Notes: generated by a model not told the origin, from the sequence alone. A DNA stretch of 64,000 bases from Bacillota bacterium (GCA_023414355.1 JAEZOB010000017.1:1-64000), one strand, 5' to 3'; counted from the first letter of the stretch, positions 42,186 to 51,532 are shown. Program-made: numbers and translations.

Positions 42186-42958
42186 TGAATGGTCTTACAA
42201 ATGAAGAATTAAAGGGGAAGGAATTGCTACCATCGTTATATTGTGCACGTGAGGTTATTCGTTCAGAAGAGCTAATTGAAGTTAGAATTACAAAATATGA
42301 AAATGATCACGAATTAATACTTAAAGAGAAAAAAGAGATTGAAGAAAGAACCGGTGCATTAGTATATATAACCGGTATTTTTATCGGCATTATAGGTTTG
42401 GCAGTAATGAGCATATTAGGAGCTATCATCGGACTGGTTGTAGGGATTATTATTGGGGTAATTATTGATGGGATTCTTTTCGGTAAAAAAAGAAAAGTAA
42501 AGGCGGATACTTATTTTAATAGTAAAAATGAAGTCCTACAGCAACAGAAAATTACAATAGCGAACCAAGCTGATGAATTGTGTAATTCGCAGCGCTATAC
42601 ACAAGCACATCAGTTGATACCCCCTGATTATTGTGACAGCGAATCAATCGATTATATCATTAAGTTGATTGAAAATAGAAGGGCAGAAACCCTAAAAGAA
42701 GCCTTTAATATGTATGAAGATTATTTACATAAAAAGCGTCTGGAAGATATGCAATATAATCAAATGGTTGCTACTCAAGAGAGTGCCTTAGCACAGAAAG
42801 AAATGGCGAAGAATTCTAAAGAAGTAGCTAAGGCAGTTCAAAATCAAGCATATCAATTGGAAGAACTATCACGTAATGCGAATAAGATAGCTAAGAATAC
42901 AAAAGCCACCGCAAGGGCTACAAAGCTCAATACATTTGTAAATATAGTAAAAAAATAG
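42185..42958 (+). CDS. Unknown membrane protein with coiled-coil tail
   Basis: A 257-residue protein. Residues about 60-100 form two very hydrophobic Gly/Ile-rich helices (IGLVVGIIIGVIIDGILFG). Flanking parts are charged and helical: an N-terminal coiled coil and a long C-terminal one with repeated KEMAKNSKEVAKAV-like heptads. No family is recognised. It is coupled to the Mor-like gene and followed 15 bases later by a secreted BIG2 protein, so the three form a unit of unknown purpose. Confidence 0.7.
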   Translation: MNGLTNEELKGKELLPSLYCAREVIRSEELIEVRITKYENDHELILKEKKEIEERTGALVYITGIFIGIIGLAVMSILGAIIGLVVGIIIGVIIDGILFGKKRKVKADTYFNSKNEVLQQQKITIANQADELCNSQRYTQAHQLIPPDYCDSESIDYIIKLIENRRAETLKEAFNMYEDYLHKKRLEDMQYNQMVATQESALAQKEMAKNSKEVAKAVQNQAYQLEELSRNANKIAKNTKATARATKLNTFVNIVKK

Positions 42959-42973
42959 ATTAAGGAGATACTC

Positions 42974-44293
42974 ATGAGAAATAGATTGTTTTTTCGCTTC
43001 TGTATAACTATATTAATGCTTTTATTTATAGCCCCCTATCATTACGCTCTTGCCGAAGAAAAAGAGGCTGATTATTTTTGGGGAGATGTATCATACGATG
43101 ATTACAGTGGAGTAACTGATGATAATATGGGAACTTATAAACCAAAGGACTGTGATAATTATGAGATTACTCTCGATGCCAGGTATAAGCTTCATATTAA
43201 GCTAGGAGTTGATATAACTACTAAAGGATCAGATGGAACTTTTACATTTAGCATCACACAGAATGAAGAGCTATCAAAAGGGTTTTATGAAGATATTTAT
43301 TTATCAAGATATGATGAAAGTAGAAATAATATCATTGAGATCGAACTTGATCCTGGTACATATCAACTTCAAGTGGCCTTTGTATCAGGTGAGAGTGATA
43401 GCGTTAGCTATAATTTGTCTGTGGAATATACAAGGATTAATTCGAAGACTGAAGCGATGGAAGACAATGCGACGATATCTTTTGCATCAAAATCCTACAC
43501 ACTTACCATGGATAAATCAGATTCCTATGATTTTGACACTTTTGAATTCTATGAGGAAGTTAAAATAAAATCAAGATTAGAATATGATCCTTCTGAAATA
43601 TCCTGGAAATCCAGTAATAAAAAGATTGCATCCGTTGATAAAGAGGGTAGTATTACTGCTCATGCGCCGGGTACAATTACGTTGACAGCTACCCTTCCTA
43701 ACGGCAAAAAAGCATCCTGTGAAATAACTGTACCAGATCCTACCTATAAGCTTAATAAAACCAAAGGATCAATTTATGCCGGGGCATCGATAACCCTTAA
43801 AATCATCGCGAATCCAACTGATCAGCAACAAAAAGTGCAGTGGGAATCATTCGATAAATCAATTGCTAGCGTTAGTAAAACGGGAAAGGTTACCGGTAAG
43901 AAATCGGGAAAGTGTTTTATATCTGCAACGCTACCAAACGGTACAGTCTTGTTATCTATGATAACGGTTAAAAATAAACCGGAGATCATTGATGTAGCTG
44001 ATTACTTGAAAAATCCTACGGCGCTCCTAAAGAAACAGAACGATTCGTTCGAATTTACATACAAGAATGGAGTTATCACATATGCTAAGATAACGGGTGA
44101 AGATGCAACTTTTTATGGCTTAAATCCTGGAGAAGTTAATATGGCAAGTTTTTTAATACCGGATTACGAATTAATCAGCTCTGAGACTGTATTCATGGGG
44201 AAGGAATCGGTTTATAAAAAGAAAGCAACCGGAGAGATGATCTATATTACAGAGAGCTTATTAACGATCTACACAATTGAGTATTATAGATAA
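42974..44293 (+). CDS. Secreted protein with two BIG2 domains
   Basis: A 439-residue secreted protein: signal peptide (residues 1-27, ending HYALA), a domain of about 130 residues similar to bacterial pre-peptidase/beta-jelly-roll domains, then two bacterial Ig-like group 2 domains (SWKSSNKKIASVDKEGSITA and QWESFDKSIASVSKTGKVTG). The last 100 residues are unassigned. It probably binds the cell surface. TTAAGGAGA precedes the ATG. Confidence 0.8.
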   Translation: MRNRLFFRFCITILMLLFIAPYHYALAEEKEADYFWGDVSYDDYSGVTDDNMGTYKPKDCDNYEITLDARYKLHIKLGVDITTKGSDGTFTFSITQNEELSKGFYEDIYLSRYDESRNNIIEIELDPGTYQLQVAFVSGESDSVSYNLSVEYTRINSKTEAMEDNATISFASKSYTLTMDKSDSYDFDTFEFYEEVKIKSRLEYDPSEISWKSSNKKIASVDKEGSITAHAPGTITLTATLPNGKKASCEITVPDPTYKLNKTKGSIYAGASITLKIIANPTDQQQKVQWESFDKSIASVSKTGKVTGKKSGKCFISATLPNGTVLLSMITVKNKPEIIDVADYLKNPTALLKKQNDSFEFTYKNGVITYAKITGEDATFYGLNPGEVNMASFLIPDYELISSETVFMGKESVYKKKATGEMIYITESLLTIYTIEYYR

Positions 44294-44382
44294 TTGAGCA
44301 TTATAGATAATTGAGCATGTAATATATAAGAATGCCTATCAGACAGGAATAAGTATCAGAATAGTAAGAGGATAATAATTAA

Positions 44383-44438
44383 TTAAAGAGCAACCAGTGA
44401 ATATCCGATTGTATGGATATTCACTGGTTGCTCTTTAA
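44383..44438. terminator. Perfect 24-bp terminator hairpin
   Basis: 44383-44406 pairs exactly with 44415-44438 around an 8-base loop, and the arms end in AAA/TTT. It separates the rightward BIG2 gene from the leftward HTH gene whose stop codon lies inside the right arm, so it works in both directions. Confidence 0.85.
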
Positions 44439-44614
44439 TATTGGTTCCTTCTTATAAATTCAACCAATGCAGTTCTTGTGATACGCCACCGGTGATTAAT
44501 CATGAAAGCTTCAATGTCCCCCTCATGAATAAGTGAGAGCATCGTATTCTTTCCTACCGATAAAAGTGATTGACACTGTTTTAGTGTTAATATGTCCGAC
44601 GTGTTTTCTAGCAT
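44435..44614 (-). CDS. Small excisionase-like HTH protein
   Basis: A 59-residue frame on the minus strand reading MLENTSDILTLKQCQSLLSV, then GKNTMLSLIHEGDIEAFMIN and HRWRITRTALVEFIRRNQY. This is the pattern of excisionase/MerR-like helix-turn-helix proteins that fold as a small winged helix (LTLKQCQSLLSVGKNTMLSLI is the HTH, HRWRITRTALVEFI the wing and last helix). AAAGGA lies ten bases before the ATG. It probably controls the element, divergently from the replication genes. Confidence 0.75.
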   Translation of the reverse strand: MLENTSDILTLKQCQSLLSVGKNTMLSLIHEGDIEAFMINHRWRITRTALVEFIRRNQY

Positions 44615-44835
44615 AATCTCTAATTCCTTTCAAAAAAAGTGGTTTATATAAGGCTGGAGAAGCTTTATTAAGTTTAATTTAGTGTTGTGAAATAAAATAA
44701 AAATTCGTGATTATAGGTAAAGAAATTTTTATCCATTTTAAACTGTTCTAAACTTTTGGTCAGATAACTAAATCGTCAAATGATACCTCGTAATTATATA
44801 TTATCTCTTTATAAGCTGATGGAGGAGGTGATCAA

Positions 44836-44937
44836 ATGATAAAGATTGGCAAGATCCTTATTAAAGCGGTAACTACTGTCGCAGTTGCATCTATTGGTAT
44901 AGCTACATTTGTCATAAAACTGTTCGAAAAGAAGTGA
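44836..44937 (+). CDS. Small single-pass membrane peptide
   Basis: A 33-residue frame MIKIGKILIKAVTTVAVASI continuing GIATFVIKLFEKK. It has one hydrophobic helix with Lys-rich ends and a very strong GGAGGAGGTG site seven bases before the ATG. The charge layout (positive at both ends) resembles small membrane toxins or accessory peptides. It is the first gene of the rightward element operon. Function unknown. Confidence 0.6.
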   Translation: MIKIGKILIKAVTTVAVASIGIATFVIKLFEKK

Positions 44938-44983
44938 TAGTAACAGGATAATCATTATTTAATAATCAAAGGAGGATAGAGAA

Positions 44984-45916
44984 ATGGCAGCAAACGTAGA
45001 AACGATGTTTTATACAAGAGAAAAGCCATGGCATGGTCTCGGAACGCAGGTAAACAATGCATTATCATCAAGAGAAGCCCTTGTTGCATCAGGGCTTGAT
45101 TGGAAGGTATTGCAGAAACCAATCATAACCGAAGATAGAATTGTGATTGAAGGCTATAAAGCTAATGTCAGAGATACTGATGATAAGGTATTGGGAGTAG
45201 TAACGGATCGATATAAAGTGGTACAGAATGAAGAGGCCTTTGCTTTCACAGATGATCTGCTAGGTAATGGAGTCCGCTATGAGACAGCCGGTTCTCTGCA
45301 GGAAGGACGTAAGACGTGGATACTTGCAAAATTGCCAAATGAGTATATCATGCTTGGGGATAGAATAAGTCCATTCATGGTATTCAGTAATTCTCATGAT
45401 GGCAGTGGGGCAATCAGGGTTGCAATGACCCCGATTAGGGTGGTTTGCCAAAACACCTTAAACCTCGCATTAGCTACAGCAACTAGAGCATGGTCTACCA
45501 TTCATACAGGGGATGTTCAAAGTAAGTTGGATGATGCAAGGCAGACACTTCTTATGGCCGAACGATATATGGACTCACTGGGAAAGGAATTTGAGATGCT
45601 GAATAAGATTAAGCTACCAGATGCCAAAGTAATTGAGTTTATTAATTTGCTTCTGCCGTTAGGGGATAGTAATTCTGTAATACAGGAAAGGAATATCATC
45701 AAATTAAGAGATGACATGAAGACTCGATATTTTGATGCTCCGGATTTAATTGATGTCGGTAGAAATGCTTACCGGTTTGTAAATGCTGTATCTGATTTTG
45801 CTACTCACTCAAAACCACTAAGAGAAACCAGTAACGTTAAGGAAAACCTGTTTGCTAAAACCATGGACGGAAATGTTTTAATCGATAAAGCGTATGATAT
45901 GGTTAAGGCTGCATGA
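44984..45916 (+). CDS. DUF932 phage/plasmid-like protein
   Basis: A 310-residue protein of the DUF932 family (phage/plasmid-like protein): REKPWHGLGTQV near residue 12, GVVTDRYKVVQNEEAF near 70 and TPIRVVCQNTLNLAL near 148 are the family marks. It is common on phages, plasmids and integrative elements next to recombination genes. Function unproven. AAAGGAGG precedes the ATG. A terminator at 45929 follows. Confidence 0.88.
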   Translation: MAANVETMFYTREKPWHGLGTQVNNALSSREALVASGLDWKVLQKPIITEDRIVIEGYKANVRDTDDKVLGVVTDRYKVVQNEEAFAFTDDLLGNGVRYETAGSLQEGRKTWILAKLPNEYIMLGDRISPFMVFSNSHDGSGAIRVAMTPIRVVCQNTLNLALATATRAWSTIHTGDVQSKLDDARQTLLMAERYMDSLGKEFEMLNKIKLPDAKVIEFINLLLPLGDSNSVIQERNIIKLRDDMKTRYFDAPDLIDVGRNAYRFVNAVSDFATHSKPLRETSNVKENLFAKTMDGNVLIDKAYDMVKAA

Positions 45917-45928
45917 TAAACTATATTG

Positions 45929-45970
45929 AAATACCTGTCTGCTAAAGTTGAAGTGGACAGGTATTTTTTT
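45929..45970 (+). terminator. Intrinsic terminator
   Basis: AAATACCTGTC (45929-45939) pairs exactly with GACAGGTATTT (45956-45966) and runs into TTTT. It lies between the DUF932 and RadC-like genes, 16 bases before the latter's start. Confidence 0.8.
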
Positions 45971-45981
45971 GGAGGTATGAA

Positions 45982-46509
45982 ATGGATAAAGAGAAAGAAA
46001 TAAGAGAAATGATAAAAAACCCAGTGGCGAGAAGAAGAGTGGGAATTATTAAGACACAGATTGTTAAGGAAGGTAGCATGTTGTATGGTAACAGGCGGAT
46101 AAACACGCCTTCGGATGCTGTTGAGCTGGTATGTGAAATCTTTCAGTATGCTGATCGTGAAATGATGATAGTTGTATCATTGGATGCGAAAAACGCTCCA
46201 ATGGCCCTTGAAATAGTATCGGTCGGGACGGTTAATTCCTGTCTGGTTCAGATGAGGGAGTTATTCAAACATTCTATTCTGAATAATGCGACTTCAATCA
46301 TGTGTTTTCATAACCACCCTTCAGGCGTACCGGACCCTTCAAAGGAAGATATTGAAATAACCAGGAGGATGGATGAAGCAGGGAAGCTCTTAGGCATATG
46401 GCTACTTGACCATATCATAGTAGGAGAAGGTAAATCATATGTAAGTCTTCAGGAACGTGGAATAGTTAAAAACGGATATCAAAAAATCTCGATATGTGAG
46501 GAGGAATAA
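45982..46509 (+). CDS. RadC-like JAB/MPN domain protein
   Basis: A 175-residue protein with the JAMM metalloprotease motif HNHPSGVPDPSKED near residue 112 and a preceding Glu, as in RadC. The N-terminal HhH region of chromosomal RadC is absent, which is usual for element-borne forms. Suggested roles in recombination remain unproven. The stop lies one base before the ATG of the exonuclease gene. GGAGG precedes its ATG. Confidence 0.85.
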   Translation: MDKEKEIREMIKNPVARRRVGIIKTQIVKEGSMLYGNRRINTPSDAVELVCEIFQYADREMMIVVSLDAKNAPMALEIVSVGTVNSCLVQMRELFKHSILNNATSIMCFHNHPSGVPDPSKEDIEITRRMDEAGKLLGIWLLDHIIVGEGKSYVSLQERGIVKNGYQKISICEEE

Positions 46510-46510
46510 G

Positions 46511-47437
46511 ATGAGAAAGGTAGTGTCTACTCTTAAATTATCAAGAGATGAATGGCTACAGTACCGTAAGATGGGGGTAGGAGGTTCAGATGCAGGCGCC
46601 ATTTGTGGATTAAATCCATATGCTTCGGCAATATCTGTGTACCTTGATAAGATTAACCCTAATACAGAGGACTTTGACAATGAGTCAATGAGACAGGGCA
46701 GAGATTTTGAGGACTATGTTGCAGCTCGTTTTATGGAAGCAACTGGACTAAAAGTGAGAAAAGTAAACGTTATGTATTCCCACGACAGTTATTCTTTCAT
46801 GCTTGCTAATGTAGATCGCATGATTGTCGGAGAGAATGTCGGCCTGGAATGTAAAACAACAAATATCCTGAATGCGGATAAGTGGAAGGAGGGGGATGTA
46901 CCTGCTCACTATCAGCTTCAATGCCATCATTATATGGCAGTGACCGGAGCAAAAGCATGGTATATTGCAGTCGTTATTCTTGGCAAAGAATTCAAGTATG
47001 TGAGGATTGATCGTGACGAAGAGATTATTAAGAACCTTATTGAGATCGAATCAGACTTCTGGAATAACCATGTACTGAGAGCTATTATGCCTGATCCTGA
47101 TGGAAGTAAAGCGGCCGATGATATTATTAATCAATATTTCAAAATAGCTAAGACTGATAGCATTATGCTAAATGGGTATACAGAAAAGCTGAAACGCAGG
47201 GAAGAACTATCGGAGCTCATGGACAAGATTGAACGTGAGAAGAAAGCAATTGAACAGGAGATCAAACTTGTCATGGCAGAAGCTGAAACTGCGTATTGTG
47301 AAAATTATCAGGTGGATTGGAAGAACGTTTTAACATCTAAATTAGATGTGGAACGGATTAAGATTGAGAGACCTGATGTTTACCAGGTCTATTGTAAACA
47401 GATCCAAAGCAGAAGATTTATAGTTAAGGCAGCCTAG
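46511..47437 (+). CDS. YqaJ-type viral exonuclease
   Basis: A 308-residue lambda-exonuclease-family nuclease: GVGGSDAGAICGLNPYASA near residue 23, then the catalytic core ANVDRMI...GLECKTTN near residues 100-117 (D-x-x ... E-x-K) and the AHYQLQCHHYMAVTG helix. Paired with RecT just downstream it forms a two-component single-strand annealing recombination system. The ATG at 46511 has GAGGAGG seven bases before it. Confidence 0.9.
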   Translation: MRKVVSTLKLSRDEWLQYRKMGVGGSDAGAICGLNPYASAISVYLDKINPNTEDFDNESMRQGRDFEDYVAARFMEATGLKVRKVNVMYSHDSYSFMLANVDRMIVGENVGLECKTTNILNADKWKEGDVPAHYQLQCHHYMAVTGAKAWYIAVVILGKEFKYVRIDRDEEIIKNLIEIESDFWNNHVLRAIMPDPDGSKAADDIINQYFKIAKTDSIMLNGYTEKLKRREELSELMDKIEREKKAIEQEIKLVMAEAETAYCENYQVDWKNVLTSKLDVERIKIERPDVYQVYCKQIQSRRFIVKAA

Positions 47438-47451
47438 AAGGAGGAAGATAT

Positions 47452-48267
47452 ATGCCAGATATAAAACAGGAACTAGCGAAGAAGATAGAGAAGCAAGAAG
47501 TTAAAATAACAAAAAGCATGAGTATAGCTGATATGGTTAAGGCCCTTGAACCGGAAATTAAAAAAGCCTTGCCATCAGTTATTACTCCTGAGCGATTTAC
47601 AAGAATGGCATTATCCGCATTAAATACAACACCAAAACTTTCGGAATGTACACAGATGAGCTTTTTGGCTGCACTGATGAATGCTGCACAACTTGGCCTT
47701 GAACCAAATACACCGTTAGGTCAGGCATATTTAATTCCGTATAACAATAAGGGTAAGCTGGAGTGTCAATTTCAAATCGGTTTCAAAGGAATGATCGACC
47801 TTGTTTACAGGAATGAGCAAGTTCAATCAATTCAAGCTCAATGTGTATACGCAAATGATGAATTTGATTATGAGTTAGGGTTAAATGCAAAGTTGGTACA
47901 TAAACCGGCACTGAAGGATCGTGGAGGGTTAATCCTTGTTTATGCTCTTTTTAAGCTTGACAATAATGGCTTTGCCTTTGAGGTCATGAGTAAAGAAGAT
48001 ATCGATGTACATGCTACGAAATATTCAAAAGGGTACTCATCTTCCTACTCGCCTTGGAAAACTAATTATGAAGAAATGGCAAAGAAGACGGTAATTAAAA
48101 AAGTTCTTAAGTATGCACCACTCAAGACAGACTTTCTCAGGGCAGTAGAAACAGATGAGACTATTAAATCTGAAATATCTGTTGATATGACAGAAGTAAG
48201 AAGTGAGACAATTGATGGAGATTATAAAGAAATCGATGAGCACACACAGAATAACCCGGCTGCATAA
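47452..48267 (+). CDS. recT: RecT family single-strand annealing protein
   Basis: A 271-residue RecT: TPERFTRMALSALNTTPKL near residue 44, AAQLGLEPNTPLGQAYLIPY near 80, QIGFKGMIDLVYRN near 107 and WKTNYEEMAKKTVIKK near 200 are the family landmarks. It anneals single strands made by the YqaJ exonuclease. It has AGGAGGA before the ATG and lies 14 bases after the exonuclease gene. Confidence 0.93.
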   Translation: MPDIKQELAKKIEKQEVKITKSMSIADMVKALEPEIKKALPSVITPERFTRMALSALNTTPKLSECTQMSFLAALMNAAQLGLEPNTPLGQAYLIPYNNKGKLECQFQIGFKGMIDLVYRNEQVQSIQAQCVYANDEFDYELGLNAKLVHKPALKDRGGLILVYALFKLDNNGFAFEVMSKEDIDVHATKYSKGYSSSYSPWKTNYEEMAKKTVIKKVLKYAPLKTDFLRAVETDETIKSEISVDMTEVRSETIDGDYKEIDEHTQNNPAA

Positions 48268-48295
48268 CTGTTGGGTTATTGAAAGGAGCGTTTAA

Positions 48296-49255
48296 ATGAA
48301 TTTTGAGCAGTTTATACGGGAAGTAAAGAAAGAGGTACAACAGTTAGTAGGGGATCAGTATAGTGTATCTGTTAACTGCGTTTTAAAAATAAATAGGGAA
48401 CTCCAGGGTATTTCAATTCGTCCACTTAATGCGGACACTGCACCATCAGTATATCTTGAAGATTATTATACTGAATTTCAGAACGGAAAGGAAATTAGTC
48501 AAATCGCAAAAGAAATTGTTGATCTGTCAAATCGAAGAAAACTGAATGTTCATATTATCATGGAAAATCTTCTAGACTATGAATGGGTCAAGCAAAGGTT
48601 GAGAGTCAAGCTTATTAATTATGAGAGAAATATGAAACTTCTCCGATCCGTTCCACATGAGAAGATGCTCGATCTTGCTGTTGTCCCATTTATACTACTT
48701 TCTAAAGGTGCAGAAATCATGTCTATAACCGTTAATAACCAATTGTTGAACGGCTGGGAAATTTCGAAAGATGAAATGCTGAAACGAGCAAAGGAAAACA
48801 CTATGAAAATGGAGCCGGTAATTGTAGAAAAAATGACGGACGTTATCTTACGTATGATACTTAACGAGTTTAGAAGCATGGCTTCAGAAGGCAAAGAGTG
48901 CGAAAAGGAAGAATTTCTAAACGGGATAATTGGAACAAATACAGGTAGAAACGAGATGTATATTCTGACTAATCAGGATAAATGCAACGGGGCATTCTCT
49001 GCTTTTCAAACTAAGAATTTATCTGATCTAGCTGATCATATTGGGGTAGATAAACTATATATTCTCCCTAGTAGTATTCATGAAGCAATAGTTGTTCCGG
49101 CCAATGGAATAGACGGAAATCAGCTTGAAGAGATGGTATATAGTGTAAATAGAACCGAGGTTAATGCGGAAGATTTTTTATCTGATGAAGTATATGTTTT
49201 TAGTAAAGGCAAGGAAAATCCTCCTGTGATAGTAAGATATAGACAGAATAATTAG
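48296..49255 (+). CDS. DUF5688 protein
   Basis: A 319-residue protein of the DUF5688 type found mainly in Lachnospiraceae: MNFEQFIREVKKEV at the start, a YLEDYYTEFQNG segment near 60, and DLAVVPFILLS near 120. No function is known. It follows recT by 28 bases in the element operon. A hairpin at 49332-49380 lies downstream. Confidence 0.75.
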   Translation: MNFEQFIREVKKEVQQLVGDQYSVSVNCVLKINRELQGISIRPLNADTAPSVYLEDYYTEFQNGKEISQIAKEIVDLSNRRKLNVHIIMENLLDYEWVKQRLRVKLINYERNMKLLRSVPHEKMLDLAVVPFILLSKGAEIMSITVNNQLLNGWEISKDEMLKRAKENTMKMEPVIVEKMTDVILRMILNEFRSMASEGKECEKEEFLNGIIGTNTGRNEMYILTNQDKCNGAFSAFQTKNLSDLADHIGVDKLYILPSSIHEAIVVPANGIDGNQLEEMVYSVNRTEVNAEDFLSDEVYVFSKGKENPPVIVRYRQNN

Positions 49256-49331
49256 CTTCTCCAATTATAGCCATTTAGTAGGGAAACGATAGACAGATTG
49301 GTAGGTTCTGCTTTATACTTATGTAAATAGG

Positions 49332-49380
49332 CATCTGGCAAGGATAAAATTATGGATATGTCTAGTATTCTTGCCAGATG
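49332..49380 (+). terminator. Possible terminator hairpin
   Basis: CATCTGGCAAG (49332-49342) pairs exactly with CTTGCCAGATG (49370-49380). No T run follows, so it may be a weak terminator or an RNA-processing site ending the recombination operon. Confidence 0.5.
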
Positions 49381-49438
49381 TCTTGATACTGAAAGGTTAT
49401 AAAGAAATTGGTTTCATTAAATATGAAACATTTTTAAG

Positions 49439-49524
49439 ACACATTTAACAGGTTTAACAGGTTTGCCGGGTATATATTATTATATTTATTTATAATAAAT
49501 ATCGGTAAAAGGTGTTAAATGTGT
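49439..49524. repeat. Nested inverted repeats with AT-rich centre
   Basis: ACACATTTAACA (49439-49450) is repeated inverted as TGTTAAATGTGT (49513-49524). Between them lies an AT-rich core with a perfect 9-bp dyad ATATTTATT/AATAAATAT (49482-49502). TTAACAGG also occurs as a direct repeat near 49446 and 49455. The structure resembles an origin or a regulator-controlled promoter. The 350-base gap has no gene. Confidence 0.6.
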
Positions 49525-49605
49525 TAAAATTGCAAGAATAAATGGAAGGAATTAATTAACGTTGGACGGAGAGAGCAGAGTTAATTAATGTTAGGGTAGT
49601 AACGA

Positions 49606-51333
49606 ATGTATATAAGCGATTCGAAATTATCAGAATTGGTAAATGATTTTTTGTATCTTACACTTACAAAGGATGAATTTATTAATAGGTTTGATGAAGG
49701 GATTAATCAGAGGTTGAAAAAAACCATTGATTGTTTTGATAATGAAAAGAATTACAGCGAAGTATTATATGATTTTTTTAATAATTCATATGATTATTTT
49801 GCATACAGTTTTGTTTACTCTAAAACAATACCAGAGCAGCTCAAAAAAGAAAGTAATCATTTAGTAAGGAAAATAATAAAGAAAAGTATTATTAATAACT
49901 ATATATATGATCATGTTAATTCAGAGAAAGATCTTGTAGAAATATCAGCAAAAGAATTTAGAGAGTTCGTAAATATGGCATTAAATAAAATAAGAAAGTA
50001 TAATATACCAATATTTGAGGGAACATCTTTTATTTATGAGTGGGATAAGGAGAAAGATAAAAATAAGGGTGAGAATAAACTCGTAGATGAAGATGAAATA
50101 ATAGAGTATGGATTTGGTGATATGTGTAATGATATATGGTACAAAACTTTTCCTAATCGGAGTAAGATAACTTTGGGAAATAAAAAGATAGTATATGAAT
50201 TTCTATTCTACATATTTGCATATGTGAATTACATTATGTTTGTTCCTGCAGAAGACATTAAGAAAGGAGGGGGATATACTTTCGATAATAAACACTATAA
50301 CAGCGAATATGAATTTATCCGTATTAATATACGCCCGGTGAATAATTCGGAAGATAAGTCACATATTCACGAGAAGATAATATATAGTGTGTTATGCCAG
50401 TTAATATACATAAAAAAGTACTGTAAAAATAATGGAATTGACATAGGGTTTTCATTTGAAATAAACCCAGGATTAATTATGAGCGAAGTATACGGTTATA
50501 GTGAAGACTGGAATATAAGGAAACGAAGTGAAGAAATCTTAATTATTGCTGAGGCAATAAATAATGAAACTGTCAAGAAATCCATTGAAGAATCAATAAG
50601 AGAAGACGCATTCTTTATTGATATTATGAATGAATTAAGATTTCTGGAAAGAGAAGAGAAAGGTTCTGATATAATCATAGATGCAGTAATTGAAACACTG
50701 ATAAATGAAATATTAGGGAATGATTTTGTTTCATCTTTATATATATTTTTACGTAGTAAAATAACATTCTCTAAAAGTATAAGTAGTAATATAAAAGAAA
50801 TTATTCATACATATAAAGATGATAGCATAAAGTTTCTACATGATCATTTTCAAGAAAGACTTCATAAAAATAAAAAGTATAAAAGTCTAGGAAAAAAGTT
50901 AATTAAGAGTAAATCATATATAGATTTTTGGAATAGCTATCCAAATGATATTGTTCTAATGGATATTTTAAATAATATAATACATTCATTATCGGATTTA
51001 TATGAATATAAAAGATTAAGTAAAAAGAATAAATATTGGAAAGAAACAGATTGGGATAAGACATTTTGCGAAGGATTAAATACAAAGGTTATTTTAAATC
51101 AACATATTGATGCTGAAATGAATCTGTTTTTTGCTCAAACTGGAGCTATAAAACTTTTATGTGATGCTATGTGGAACATTATCTTCAGAGAATATAGTAA
51201 TGCTGATGAAAATCAAACTAAATACAAGTGGAAAATAATCTGTAAGAAAATGATTGAGCATAAGAATAATAAAATATCAATTGATAATTCTATTCTAAAT
51301 TATTTGTTACAACAAGAATTGTCATGTCATTAA
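49606..51333 (+). CDS. Unknown large protein of the element
   Basis: A 575-residue, very A+T-rich gene. The protein is rich in Lys, Ile, Asn and Tyr, predicted mostly helical, without a signal peptide or clear membrane helix. I see no Walker, nuclease or polymerase motif. It lies between the origin-like repeats and the primase gene, a position where satellites often carry a replication or defence gene. The ribosome binding site is weak (TTAGGG). It ends in a perfect terminator. Confidence 0.65.
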   Translation: MYISDSKLSELVNDFLYLTLTKDEFINRFDEGINQRLKKTIDCFDNEKNYSEVLYDFFNNSYDYFAYSFVYSKTIPEQLKKESNHLVRKIIKKSIINNYIYDHVNSEKDLVEISAKEFREFVNMALNKIRKYNIPIFEGTSFIYEWDKEKDKNKGENKLVDEDEIIEYGFGDMCNDIWYKTFPNRSKITLGNKKIVYEFLFYIFAYVNYIMFVPAEDIKKGGGYTFDNKHYNSEYEFIRINIRPVNNSEDKSHIHEKIIYSVLCQLIYIKKYCKNNGIDIGFSFEINPGLIMSEVYGYSEDWNIRKRSEEILIIAEAINNETVKKSIEESIREDAFFIDIMNELRFLEREEKGSDIIIDAVIETLINEILGNDFVSSLYIFLRSKITFSKSISSNIKEIIHTYKDDSIKFLHDHFQERLHKNKKYKSLGKKLIKSKSYIDFWNSYPNDIVLMDILNNIIHSLSDLYEYKRLSKKNKYWKETDWDKTFCEGLNTKVILNQHIDAEMNLFFAQTGAIKLLCDAMWNIIFREYSNADENQTKYKWKIICKKMIEHKNNKISIDNSILNYLLQQELSCH

Positions 51334-51337
51334 CATT

Positions 51338-51371
51338 ATTACTTTGGTTATATAACCAAAGTAATTTTTTT
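51338..51371 (+). terminator. Perfect intrinsic terminator
   Basis: A continuous 28-base palindrome (51338-51365, ATTACTTTGGTTAT and its complement) followed by seven T residues. Confidence 0.88.
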
Positions 51372-51415
51372 GCATATAAATGGTTAAAATAATTTAATAA
51401 AAGAGGATTTTGCTT

Positions 51416-51496
51416 ATGGGAGCTGTTTTTATTACCCGATCCCCAGATAATGGGAGCATAAAACTGTACAAGGACTTCATCAAAAATATGAGTTAA
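51416..51496 (+). CDS. Possible 26-residue peptide
   Basis: A short frame reading MGAVFITRSPDNGSIKLYKD then FIKNMS, preceded by AGAGGA eight bases before the ATG. It lies between a terminator and the next gene. It may be a leader peptide or a remnant. Only the binding site and frame support it. Confidence 0.35.
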   Translation: MGAVFITRSPDNGSIKLYKDFIKNMS

Positions 51497-51532
51497 TATT
51501 TTCATATCAAAAATTAGTAAAGGAGACCAGCT

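Noticed and set aside
42185..42958. Holin or phage lysis protein
   Set aside because: The long charged coiled-coil tail and the size of 257 residues do not fit a holin, and no endolysin gene is nearby.
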